Of a DNA stretch of 64,000 nucleotides, positions 1 through 8,312 are shown in pieces. Each line of letters starts with the position of its first letter. Position 1 is the first letter of the stretch. A program made the position numbers and the translations under genes. This DNA comes from Flavobacteriales bacterium. Lineage in GTDB: Bacteria > Bacteroidota > Bacteroidia > Flavobacteriales_D > Sanyastnellaceae. Under the pieces are notes generated by a model that was not told the origin of the DNA, ran no database searches, and worked only from the letters and a program-made list of their open reading frames with translations. The stretch lies in the NCBI GenBank assembly GCA_029238785.1, contig JAQWFN010000117.1:1-64000 (forward strand), in the 5' to 3' direction.

Positions 1-1
1 C

Positions 2-1759
2 AATGGAGGCGCAGAGTTCAATTGGGCAGCTTCTGGAATTGATGATGATGGCGCTTGGACCACACCTTGGGAAATCAACCCAAATAGTCCGGGTGTAATG
101 TACGCTGGCTATCAGAACGTCTGGAAAACGAGTAACGGAGGAAGTGGTTGGCAACAAGTTTCGAATGGAATTAATGAAACCTTGCGTATTATTGAGATCT
201 CTCCGGTGAATAGCAATGTGGTTTATGCCGCTTCTTACGATAACATCTACAAAACCACCAATGGTGGCAACTCTTGGTCGGAAGTGGGCTTCCCGCTGAC
301 CAGTCAGGCCTTAACTTCACTCGAGGCAAGCACCTTCGACCTCAACACCATTTACGCTTGCGTTAGTGGTTTTTCAGCAAGCCAGAAGGTGTTTAAATCT
401 ACTGATGGTGGCGTAACATGGGAGAACATTGGCGAAGGCTTGCCGAATGTGCCCATGAACAGCATTATCGAAGACCCCAGTTTAGAAGGCAGTATTTATG
501 TTGCGGGCGACGTGGGGGTTTATCACAAACACCCTGAATTGGCTACTTGGCAATCGTTTATGGAAGGACTGCCCATCACTGTTGTGAACGAAGTGGAGAT
601 TCAAGAAAGCACCGGAAAATTGTATGCAGGAACTTATGGTAGAGGTGTTTGGGTGAGCGACTTGTTTGAGTTGAGCGAAAATCCACCTTTGGCGAATTTC
701 ACTGTGGAGCGTCCAACAATTTGTGCGAACAATACCGTTCAGTTTTTTGATGCTTCTTTGGATCATTACCCATCTTGGGAATGGACATTCGAGGGAGGAA
801 CGCCAAGTAGTTCTTCAGAAATGAATCCTGAGGTGACTTATGAAAACCCTGGTAACTATAGTGTAACACTTAGTGTAGAAAACGCCAACGGCAGCGCGAG
901 CATCACCCAGGAAAGTATTATTGACATCTTTGACGCAAGTGCCTTAGCCCTGCCGTACTTTGAAGGATTTGAAGGCATGAGCAGCTTTGAACTTCCGAGC
1001 TGGACATTGGCCAGTACGGATGAGAATAACATCACCAACTGGCAGATAAGCTCTTCTTCCGCTTTTGAAGGAAACCAAAGTGCTTTCATCAACAATGCTG
1101 AGCTCGATTTCAAAAGGGAGTATGAGTTTATTTCTAAACCTATTGATTTGAGCGCTGCAGATACCGTTTCTTTCAGTTTGTATTACTCTTATGTGCAGAT
1201 GCATGAAGATAACGACGACCGACTTCGCTTGTATGTGAGCACCGACTGCGGTGAAACGTGGAGTTTGAGAAAGCAATAGCGAGGAGAGGTTGATTTGAAT
1301 ACCGCCCAAGCTAGTACGGCCTATTTTGAGCCAACACTACCAAACGAGTGGGTTCAAGACTTTGTGGTACTTGCGAGTGATGATTTGGTAGCAAATTTCC
1401 GTTACAAACTGTGGTTTGAAAACGATAATGGTAACAACATTTATGTAGACAATATTAACTTATTTCCAGGAGTGGTGAGTGTGGATGATGAGCGCCTTGA
1501 AGAAGCAAGCATTCAGTTATACCCCAACCCAGCTCAAGACAATTTAACGCTTGATTTCAGTCACCATACTTCCGAACTGATGCAGATTCAAGTGCTTTCA
1601 AGCGATGGGAAAGTTGTGAAAACATTGGGGAACATGAGGGCACATGCCGGAAGCAATCGTTGTCAGTTCCAAGTTCAAGATTTGAGCCCAGGCATGTACT
1701 TTATTCGCTTAAGCTCAGCACAAGGAGAACAAAGCAGCATCCGCTTTATTAAGCGCTAA
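2..1759 (+). pseudogene. T9SS-exported BNR/PKD protein, 5' partial, interrupted by in-frame TAG
   Basis: The reading frame is open from base 2, so the 5' end lies outside the window. The visible part starts with sortilin/BNR-type repeats (VWKTSNGGSGW, IYKTTNGGNSW, VFKSTDGGVTW). A PKD-like domain follows (about 730-930, with WEWTFEGG), then a beta-rich jellyroll/MAM-like segment. The C-terminus is a type IX secretion type A sorting domain (LYPNPAQDNLTL ... GMYFIRL). A TAG at 1277-1279 interrupts the same frame: the sequence after it (from 1280) continues the protein without any frame change, so one base substitution explains the break. The protein is probably secreted across the outer membrane by the T9SS and retained at the surface or released. 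The truncated form would lack the sorting signal. It could be a true pseudogene, a sequencing error, or a rare suppressed stop. Confidence 0.85.
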
Positions 1760-1774
1760 TGGGCTGAAGGTCGA

Positions 1775-2797
1775 TTATTCGCTCAGCATACGTTTGTACA
1801 ACTCCTTCATCATTGGAGCAGCTTCTTCCATTGACGGTCTTGGTGGATCAATTTGCTCGAACGTGATGGAGCCGTCTTCTTGTGGAGTGATGTGGTATTT
1901 GAATACAAAATCGCCACCATCTTCTCCTAAGTCGCCTTGTTGACCAAAACGCAGGTCGTTAATTTGAATCACTTCACCAAGGTCTTGAGCTACATAAAAG
2001 CCTTGAGTTAGGTGAAGGAGCAATTGCAGGTCTTCATTATCTCTATAAGGTTCAAGCAAATGCCAGTTTTTCTTGACGCTTACCCATGAGATGCTATCTG
2101 CCTCATCGTCCAATAGAGAGCGGTAAGTCAACAGGTATTCATCTTCCAGTTCAACGTTGGCAATCCAAAGCACCGTGTTCAGAGGTGCTGGCCTTGTGGC
2201 TACTTGGATATAGTTTATTCCCTTGGCTTGTAAATCTTCGCGAAGCTCAAAAAAAATCATTCCTTTAAAAGCGATTGTGAGCAACATGTATACAGAACTG
2301 ATAATGATTCCTGCATTGTTAATTCTCCTTCTCCAAGGATTGGATCTTTTAAAGAATAAGGTAAGTAACACCGTAATAAGGAAAGGCACGGTATAGAGTG
2401 GATCAGCCACAAAAATGTTATTGAAATGCACTCTCCATGGATGAGGCCAAAAGAGTTGTGTTCCCCAAGAAGTAAAACAATCGAGGAGTGCGTGAGTGAA
2501 GGTAATCATGAAGAAGAACCAGAACCATTGTTGAAATGGGATCGCTCTTTTAGCGTGAATCTTACTCGCCAGCCATGCTAAGATCGGGGAGCTTAGAATG
2601 AAGAAAATCAAACTATGACTGAACCCCCTGTGCCAAGAAAGGCCTTGAACCATGGGTAAAAACGGACGAGTAATGACATCCAGATCAGGTATAGTTCCTG
2701 CAATTGCTCCCCAGACGAAAGCCCTGTTTCCTATTTTCTTGCCAAGTACCGCTTCACCTACTGCTGCACCCAGAACTATCTGTGTTAATGAATCCAT
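1775..2797 (-). CDS. YdjM-like membrane-bound metal-dependent hydrolase (DUF457 family)
   Basis: The N-terminus MDSLTQIVLGAAVGEA and the following G-N-R-A, D-x-D and HRGFSHS motifs are typical of the YdjM/DUF457 membrane hydrolase family. His and Asp residues (HRGFSHS about residue 60; THALLDCFTSWGTQ about 105) are likely metal ligands. Several hydrophobic segments lie in the first 190 residues, and a soluble C-terminal region of about 150 residues follows. I chose the ATG at 2797 because the upstream in-frame GTG extension (to 2842) adds residues unlike the family. The gene is divergent from the M42 peptidase gene. The physiological substrate is unknown; the family is linked to membrane lipid or stress functions only loosely. 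Confidence 0.8.
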   Translation of the reverse strand: MDSLTQIVLGAAVGEAVLGKKIGNRAFVWGAIAGTIPDLDVITRPFLPMVQGLSWHRGFSHSLIFFILSSPILAWLASKIHAKRAIPFQQWFWFFFMITFTHALLDCFTSWGTQLFWPHPWRVHFNNIFVADPLYTVPFLITVLLTLFFKRSNPWRRRINNAGIIISSVYMLLTIAFKGMIFFELREDLQAKGINYIQVATRPAPLNTVLWIANVELEDEYLLTYRSLLDDEADSISWVSVKKNWHLLEPYRDNEDLQLLLHLTQGFYVAQDLGEVIQINDLRFGQQGDLGEDGGDFVFKYHITPQEDGSITFEQIDPPRPSMEEAAPMMKELYKRMLSE

Positions 2798-2842
2798 TTG
2801 TTGAATCGTGTTAAACCGAGTCTTTGAACGACAAAAGAACAC

Positions 2843-2850
2843 TATTTTTG
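2843..2850 (+). promoter_or_regulatory. Bacteroidota -7 box candidate for the M42 peptidase gene
   Basis: TATTTTTG fits the TAnnTTTG consensus, 19 bases before the ATG at 2870. A TTTG at 2823-2826 could be the -33 element, but the gap of 16 bases is shorter than usual. Confidence 0.4.
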
Positions 2851-2869
2851 TTCAAAACCACGGAAAACA

Positions 2870-3955
2870 ATGGCAAAGAAAATCATCACAAAGAAGTCGG
2901 AAAGCTTCATGTACAAATACCTGAACAACGCCTCACCAACAGGTTTTGAGAGTTCAGGACAGCAAATATGGCTCGATTATATTCGTCCGTACATCGACGA
3001 AGAAATTATTGATACTTATGGCAGTGTAGTAGGTGTAATTAACCCAAAAGCCAAGTACAAGGTAGTTATTGAGGCCCATGCAGATGAAATCGCTTGGTTT
3101 GTGAACTACATCACAAAAGACGGCTTCATTTATGTGCGCAGAAATGGAGGTTCAGATCATCAGATTGCTCCTTCAAAGCGCGTTAACATTCACACAGACA
3201 AGGGCATTGTAAAGGCTGTTTTTGGTTGGCCAGCGATTCATACCAGAGGAGCAGGAGAAGAGAAGCCGCCTAAATTAGACAACATCTTTTTAGATTGTGG
3301 CTGTGCTACTAAGGAGGAAGTTGAAGCGCTTGGAGTGCACGTTGGCTCTGTGATTACTTTTGAAGATGAGTTGATGGAGTTAAACAAGCGTTTTTATGTT
3401 GGTAGAGCTTTGGATAACCGCATGGGTGGATTTATGATTGCTGAGGTTGCTCGTTTATTGAAAGAGAACAAGAAGACCTTGCCTTTTGGTTTGTACATCA
3501 CCAATTCTGTTCAAGAAGAGATTGGTTTGAGAGGAGCTCAAATGATTGCCGAGCGCATTCAGCCCGACGTGGCCATCATTACCGATGTTACACACGACAC
3601 ACAGACCCCGATGATCAACAAGATCAAACAAGGCGATTTGGCTTGCGGTAAAGGTCCGGTATTGACTTACGGACCAGCAGTACATAATAATCTATTGAGG
3701 AAGATCATCAATACAGCAGAAGACAACAAGATACCATTCCAACGTGCCGCTGCATCGAGAGCAACGGGAACCGACACAGATGCCTTTGCTTACTCCAATA
3801 AAGGTGTTGCAAGTGCGCTCATTAGTTTACCACTACGCTACATGCACACCACAGTGGAAAGCGTAAGTAAAGAAGACGTTGAGAATGTTATTCGTTTGAT
3901 TTACGAAAGCATTTTACGCATTGAAGACGGAGAGGATTTCAGATACTTCAGTTGA
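2870..3955 (+). CDS. M42 family metallopeptidase (aminopeptidase, FrvX/PepA-like)
   Basis: A 361-residue cytosolic zinc/cobalt aminopeptidase of the M42 family, which forms large tetrahedral complexes that trim peptides. Metal and catalytic motifs are present in order: EAHADEIAW (first metal His/Asp), GRALDNRMGG (bridging Asp), SVQEEIGLRGA (catalytic Glu pair), DVTHDT (Asp) and YMHTTVE (last His). The start ATG is followed by MAKKIITKKSE, and a -7-like box sits just upstream. Length is normal for the family. It is a single gene between divergent and convergent neighbours. Substrate preference (Glu, Leu or broad) cannot be read from the sequence. Confidence 0.92.
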   Translation: MAKKIITKKSESFMYKYLNNASPTGFESSGQQIWLDYIRPYIDEEIIDTYGSVVGVINPKAKYKVVIEAHADEIAWFVNYITKDGFIYVRRNGGSDHQIAPSKRVNIHTDKGIVKAVFGWPAIHTRGAGEEKPPKLDNIFLDCGCATKEEVEALGVHVGSVITFEDELMELNKRFYVGRALDNRMGGFMIAEVARLLKENKKTLPFGLYITNSVQEEIGLRGAQMIAERIQPDVAIITDVTHDTQTPMINKIKQGDLACGKGPVLTYGPAVHNNLLRKIINTAEDNKIPFQRAAASRATGTDTDAFAYSNKGVASALISLPLRYMHTTVESVSKEDVENVIRLIYESILRIEDGEDFRYFS

Positions 3956-3960
3956 GCTGT

Positions 3961-4362
3961 TTAAGCATTCGCCTCTACTAATCTTTTAAGCAGATATACA
4001 TCCAGTGGTTTTTCAAGAACTTTGAGAACCGCTGGATTTTTTTCCGCCCTTTCGATATCGTTTCTATCGATGCTCGAAGAGAGCATGAATACCATCAGGC
4101 TTTCTTGAATTGCAGGAGAGAGTTCCATAATCTTGTCCAAACATTCGAAACCTCCCATGATCGGCATTTGGATGTCGAGAAGGAGAATGTTTTGTTTGTC
4201 GGTAATCTGACTTTCGCTATCCCCAAGAAAGTCGATAACGTCTCTTCCACTGTTGAACGATGAGATGTTCTGGGAGAAGTTCGCAAGTTTCAAGAGCTTG
4301 GAATTGACAACGATATCGATATCGTTATCATCGACCAAGATAATTTGGAGTTCTTTTGACAT
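3961..4362 (-). CDS. Single-domain CheY-like response regulator
   Basis: A 133-residue stand-alone receiver domain with the acidic pair D11/D12 (ILVDDND), phosphoacceptor D63 (LLLDIQMP), a conserved Ser in MLSSS and the Lys in LEKPLD. There is no output domain, so it probably works by protein-protein interaction or as a phosphorelay intermediate. Its ATG overlaps the stop codon of the upstream receiver-kinase gene by one base (TAATG), which points to translational coupling. It is the last gene of the operon beginning at 10608. Likely phosphodonors are the two kinases encoded immediately upstream. Confidence 0.93.
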   Translation of the reverse strand: MSKELQIILVDDNDIDIVVNSKLLKLANFSQNISSFNSGRDVIDFLGDSESQITDKQNILLLDIQMPIMGGFECLDKIMELSPAIQESLMVFMLSSSIDRNDIERAEKNPAVLKVLEKPLDVYLLKRLVEANA

Positions 4363-5453
4363 TAGTTTTTCGGAATGATGATCACAAATTTGCTTCCTGA
4401 GCCAATGTTTGATTCTACTTCAATAGAACCACCCATGCGTTCAGCAGCTTCTTTAGCAATATACAAACCTATTCCCGAACCGTTATTGTCTTCAGTAATT
4501 CTATAGAACATATCGTAAATTCTTGGAATAAGCTCTTTTTCAATACCAATTCCATTGTCTTCGCAAGTGATGACAATATTATCGGCTTCAGTTTCTACGT
4601 TCAGTTTAATGAAGGGGTCTGGTTTTGTTCTATCTCTGAACTTCACTGCATTTGAGATGAAGTTGTTCAAGACCATTTTCAGTCTCATTTCATCGAGATT
4701 GAAATCGCCATCTGCCTTTATATCTTTGATGAAACGCACTTCATTGGCGCCATCGAAATGTCTGTAATTCGTAATGATTTCATCAAATATGAGATCAAAA
4801 TTGACATTGGCCAAGAGTTGACCATTTTTCATGTTTTGATGATAGTTGATAAGGTTTTGAACGAACAAATCGAGTTTCCCGACCGTTTTTTCAATCATTG
4901 CTAGGTATTCCTTTGCTGCTCCGTCTACACCTTCAGCGCGGGCCAATTTCAAAATCCCTAGAATGCTTACTAATGGCGCTCTTAAATCGTGTGAAGCGCT
5001 GTAAACCAACTTTTCAAGCTCGTTGTAGGCCTTCTCTAGCTCTTGATTCTTAAGCTGCAATTGTCTTTTCGAATCAAAAAGTTCAAAAGCATTATTTATG
5101 GTGATGCGAAGTTCTTGTTCGTTCCAAGGTTTAGAGATGTATCTATAAACCTGGCCTTTATTGATCGAATCGATAACAGCTTCAATATCGGCATAACCCG
5201 TGAGAAGCATTCGAATAGGATCTGGAAAATCGGGGATGATCAGTTCAAAGAACTCAACACCGCTGATGTTTGGCATCTTTTGATCCGAAATTACAACGTG
5301 AATATCGTTTTCGGTTAAGATTTGAACAGCCTCACTAGCGGAGGTCGTTGTAAACACTTTGAATTCGCGACGAAAACTCGCTTTGAACGATGTTAAATTG
5401 TTCTCTTCGTCATCCAAATACAGGATATTTATTTTGTTTTTGTCGGTTCCCAT
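4362..5453 (-). CDS. Receiver-histidine kinase hybrid protein
   Basis: A 363-residue soluble protein. An N-terminal receiver domain (acidic D14/D15, phosphoacceptor D57 in VISDQKMP, Lys in SKPW) is followed by a short coiled coil (about 125-150), a HisKA dimerisation domain with phospho-His H155 (SASHDLRAPL) and a C-terminal HATPase domain with an N box (NNFISNAVKF), a G1 box (CEDNGIGI) and a G2 box (GSGIGLYIAKE). There is no transmembrane segment. The arrangement (REC before HK) suggests that phosphorylation of the receiver controls the kinase. It lies 14 bases after the 7TMR-DISM kinase gene and is coupled to the next receiver gene. It is a probable paralogue of the divergent pair at 10731-12672. 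Confidence 0.93.
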   Translation of the reverse strand: MGTDKNKINILYLDDEENNLTSFKASFRREFKVFTTTSASEAVQILTENDIHVVISDQKMPNISGVEFFELIIPDFPDPIRMLLTGYADIEAVIDSINKGQVYRYISKPWNEQELRITINNAFELFDSKRQLQLKNQELEKAYNELEKLVYSASHDLRAPLVSILGILKLARAEGVDGAAKEYLAMIEKTVGKLDLFVQNLINYHQNMKNGQLLANVNFDLIFDEIITNYRHFDGANEVRFIKDIKADGDFNLDEMRLKMVLNNFISNAVKFRDRTKPDPFIKLNVETEADNIVITCEDNGIGIEKELIPRIYDMFYRITEDNNGSGIGLYIAKEAAERMGGSIEVESNIGSGSKFVIIIPKN

Positions 5454-5467
5454 TAGCTAGTGTTTGA

Positions 5468-7645
5468 TCATAAAGATCTCGACAAAGTTAAAAGAAATTC
5501 AGTTCCTTCACCCAGAGTTGATTCTACTTCTATTTTACCATTATGGTCGTTCATTATTCCCAACACGATGGAGAGGCCTAAACCTGTGCCCTCCCCCACC
5601 TCTTTTGTAGTGAAGAAGGGATCGAATATTTTCGACTTCGTTTTTTCGTCCATTCCTATCCCATTATCTGAAATTTTAATGAAGACATTATGGTCGTCAA
5701 AAGAGGTGCTAATGCTCACCCGCTTCTCTTCCTTACCATTTTTCTTGGTTGCTTGAGCTGCGTTAGTGATGATGTTCATAAAGACCTGGTTTAGCTTACC
5801 AGGGTAGCAGTTTATCACTGGTAGGTTTTGGTCAAATCGTTTATCTACAATTACAGCCCCATCAATGGCGCTTTTCACCACAACAAGTGTAGACTCGAGG
5901 CACTCATTCACACTAGCTCTTTTCAAGGCATCTTCATCTAATCGAGAGAAGACCCGGAGCCCTTTTACAATGGTAGCTGTTCTGTTTGCTCCTTCTTCAA
6001 TTCCTTGTATGAGTGATTTAATCTCATCCTTAATAAAATCAAGTTCTAGTTCCTCTTTAAGGTCATCAATTTCCTTAAAAGCTTGCTTTAAATTTTGGTC
6101 TTCAACTTCCAGTTTCTCGTATGCAGTGAGCACTTCAAAAACATCATCCAAATCTCTTCTTAAAGGAGTAACATTGGAACTAACGAAGTTGATTGGATTG
6201 TTTAATTCATGGGCAATCCCCGCAGTCATCTGACCCAAACTTGCCATTTTTTCAGCATCTACAAGCTGTGATTGTGCTTCTTTTAGATTTGACAATGTTT
6301 TATTGAGGTCGCTATTACTTTGTTCGAGCTCTTTTGTTCGGTCTTCTACTTTTGCTTCAAGAACAATATTTTGCTCTCTAACGATACGCTCATTTTCTTC
6401 GATAGCAGCAAGTCTTGCTGACTGTTCTTCATCTTTTTCTTTTTTAAGCTGGTTGATCCGATCTGCAAGAGCGAACGAAAGCAAGATCACTTCCAAGGCC
6501 GAGCCCAGTACCATTCCGTTATAGGTGAACCAATTGTATGCAATAATCCCGTAGTCTTTCGCCACGAAAAAGCACACCCCTAGTAAAAAGCTACTCCAAG
6601 AAAGTAGGAAGAACTTCGCATCGCGATATCCTTGAAGTGCTAACTTGGTTGCTACCACTATCATGAAAACCGCTAAGAGCATTGCGTTGAGCTGAATAAT
6701 TTGGTAGCTCAAGTTGTGGAATTCAAATACGGCAAAGAATGTGGCAATAAAGTAAATGGCTACAAACACTTTGAATCCGCGATCTAGCTTTGGAGTACGT
6801 CTATTGGTTCTCAAAAAGTAGCGCATAAAAACTACTGCGAAGACACCAGAAAAAGCTCCAAAAAAGTAGGTCATGAATACCGCCAAATCTGGAACTTCAG
6901 GATAAAGCAGGGGAAAAAGGTATCCTAAATAATTCGCTTGAGTGAGTCCGACTACAACAATATAAAACACGTAAAGGAGGTAGGACTTATCTTTTGTACT
7001 GAAGAAAACGAAGATATTGTAGAGCATCATCACCAAGAAAATACCGGCATAAATACCGAAGAACAAGGTTTGATTAAAGAGTGTCTTCTGGTATTTCACA
7101 CGTTCGTATACCTTCAAAGGCAAAGAGCATTGATCGCCACTTTTAATACGAACATATACGCTTACACTTTCTTCTGTTTCGAGAGAAAAGGGAAAGATAA
7201 AGTTCACACCATCTTTATACCAGTTTTTTGCTGAAACGCTCAAACCTGCGTCCAGGTGCTTCACCACAACTCCATTTTTCACCAAATAAAAACTGACTTC
7301 TGCGAGCGTAGGCTGAGACAACTCTAGGAGGTATTCTTTTTTCTCTTTTGGATTATTGAATTCCAATTTTGCCCAATGTGCGTGTTGAGAAACAAAAAAG
7401 TTGGGCACTTTTGATTCGGACTTGTGAAAACCCGAATTTTGGATCATGTCTTTGATGCTCAAGTCTGGTGATAGGTCACCTAAAATTTCCATTCGCTCAC
7501 CGAGATAGACACTTTGATTGCTTGCGTCTGAAATATCTATAATATTAGCACTAAGTCCTGAACTTAGGAGTACCGAAAGTGCAATCAAAAACGTTTTAGC
7601 CCATCTTAAAGAGACGGTCTTCTCTAGGTAGCTCCCTGTATTCAT
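5468..7645 (-). CDS. 7TMR-DISM sensor histidine kinase
   Basis: A 725-residue membrane sensor. A signal-anchor/signal peptide (about residues 14-33) is followed by a periplasmic 7TMR-DISM extracellular domain type 2 (about 45-190), seven hydrophobic helices (about 200-400), a coiled coil (about 405-465), a HisKA domain (MASLGQMTAGIAHELNNP) and a HATPase domain (NIITNAAQA; SDNGIGMD; GEGTGLGLSIV). 7TMR-DISM domains are thought to bind small diffusible ligands such as carbohydrates. The start overlaps the preceding acyltransferase gene by 50 bases, so the genes are co-transcribed. Its placement directly after two enzyme genes suggests it may sense a product of that operon; this is inference. Confidence 0.93.
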   Translation of the reverse strand: MNTGSYLEKTVSLRWAKTFLIALSVLLSSGLSANIIDISDASNQSVYLGERMEILGDLSPDLSIKDMIQNSGFHKSESKVPNFFVSQHAHWAKLEFNNPKEKKEYLLELSQPTLAEVSFYLVKNGVVVKHLDAGLSVSAKNWYKDGVNFIFPFSLETEESVSVYVRIKSGDQCSLPLKVYERVKYQKTLFNQTLFFGIYAGIFLVMMLYNIFVFFSTKDKSYLLYVFYIVVVGLTQANYLGYLFPLLYPEVPDLAVFMTYFFGAFSGVFAVVFMRYFLRTNRRTPKLDRGFKVFVAIYFIATFFAVFEFHNLSYQIIQLNAMLLAVFMIVVATKLALQGYRDAKFFLLSWSSFLLGVCFFVAKDYGIIAYNWFTYNGMVLGSALEVILLSFALADRINQLKKEKDEEQSARLAAIEENERIVREQNIVLEAKVEDRTKELEQSNSDLNKTLSNLKEAQSQLVDAEKMASLGQMTAGIAHELNNPINFVSSNVTPLRRDLDDVFEVLTAYEKLEVEDQNLKQAFKEIDDLKEELELDFIKDEIKSLIQGIEEGANRTATIVKGLRVFSRLDEDALKRASVNECLESTLVVVKSAIDGAVIVDKRFDQNLPVINCYPGKLNQVFMNIITNAAQATKKNGKEEKRVSISTSFDDHNVFIKISDNGIGMDEKTKSKIFDPFFTTKEVGEGTGLGLSIVLGIMNDHNGKIEVESTLGEGTEFLLTLSRSL

Positions 7646-8312
7646 AGGTGATGATAAAATTATATCCTGTTGGCTTGGTAAGTTCAGTATCGAAATTGTG
7701 CTCCCTCAATGTCATCATGTGACCTCTAATTTCGGGTTCACAATCAGGCATTCCTAAAACGTCATCAAGAACTAACACACGTGCTTGATACTCAGGGGTT
7801 GGGTAACTAAACAGGCCGTTATCTCCTATCGATCTAATGGTTTTAAAACCAACATTCTCCACCATTTTAACGGTATATTCAGCACAAATGGTTACCAAAG
7901 ACTCTATGCCAATAATGGGACACAAAGCGATGGCCGCGTGAAACAGCAGTTTACTTACTCCTTGCTTAGCGTAATCTGGACTATTCCACAGGGCGCAAAT
8001 TTCTGCTGTTTTATACTTTGGATAAGCCTCAATGATTTCATCAATTTGAGGATCTAAATATGAGATGGCCGTTTGAACGGGGAGTTTATAGCCTTGATAA
8101 ATCGATTGCAAACGAATTCCACCGATAACTTGCCCATCAGTATTTTTTGCACTTATTACGAACATTCCGGGGTGGGTAAACCACTGCAAGTTATTTGTAG
8201 TGATGTTGGTAATCTTATATTTCTGAAGCACAGCAACGTGTCCGCGAGCAAACTCCTCACAGCCTTCTTTGAATTCATTAGCTTTAAAACCAGCGAACCT
8301 AGCTCTCTCCAT
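7596..8312 (-). CDS. GNAT-like N-acyltransferase
   Basis: A 238-residue soluble protein with the layout of the GNAT / autoinducer-synthase-like acyltransferase fold: a central segment GMFVISAKNTDGQVIGGIRLQ (beta strands 2-4 with an IGGIRL acceptor strand), then EICALWNSPDYAKQGVSKLLFHAA, which resembles the acyl-CoA pyrophosphate loop and following helix, and ENVGFKTI near the end. I cannot assign the acyl donor or acceptor. It starts 14 bases inside the upstream E1-like/nitroreductase gene and overlaps the downstream kinase gene, which makes shared regulation very likely. Alternatives are a FeeM-like N-acyl amino acid synthase or a generic acetyltransferase. Confidence 0.7.
   Translation of the reverse strand: MERARFAGFKANEFKEGCEEFARGHVAVLQKYKITNITTNNLQWFTHPGMFVISAKNTDGQVIGGIRLQSIYQGYKLPVQTAISYLDPQIDEIIEAYPKYKTAEICALWNSPDYAKQGVSKLLFHAAIALCPIIGIESLVTICAEYTVKMVENVGFKTIRSIGDNGLFSYPTPEYQARVLVLDDVLGMPDCEPEIRGHMMTLREHNFDTELTKPTGYNFIITYEYRELPREDRLFKMG

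Noticed and set aside
2-1759. Two separate genes (2-1279 and 1295-1759)
   Set aside because: The second begins with TTG, lacks a signal peptide, and continues the same domain in the same frame; one interrupted gene is more likely.
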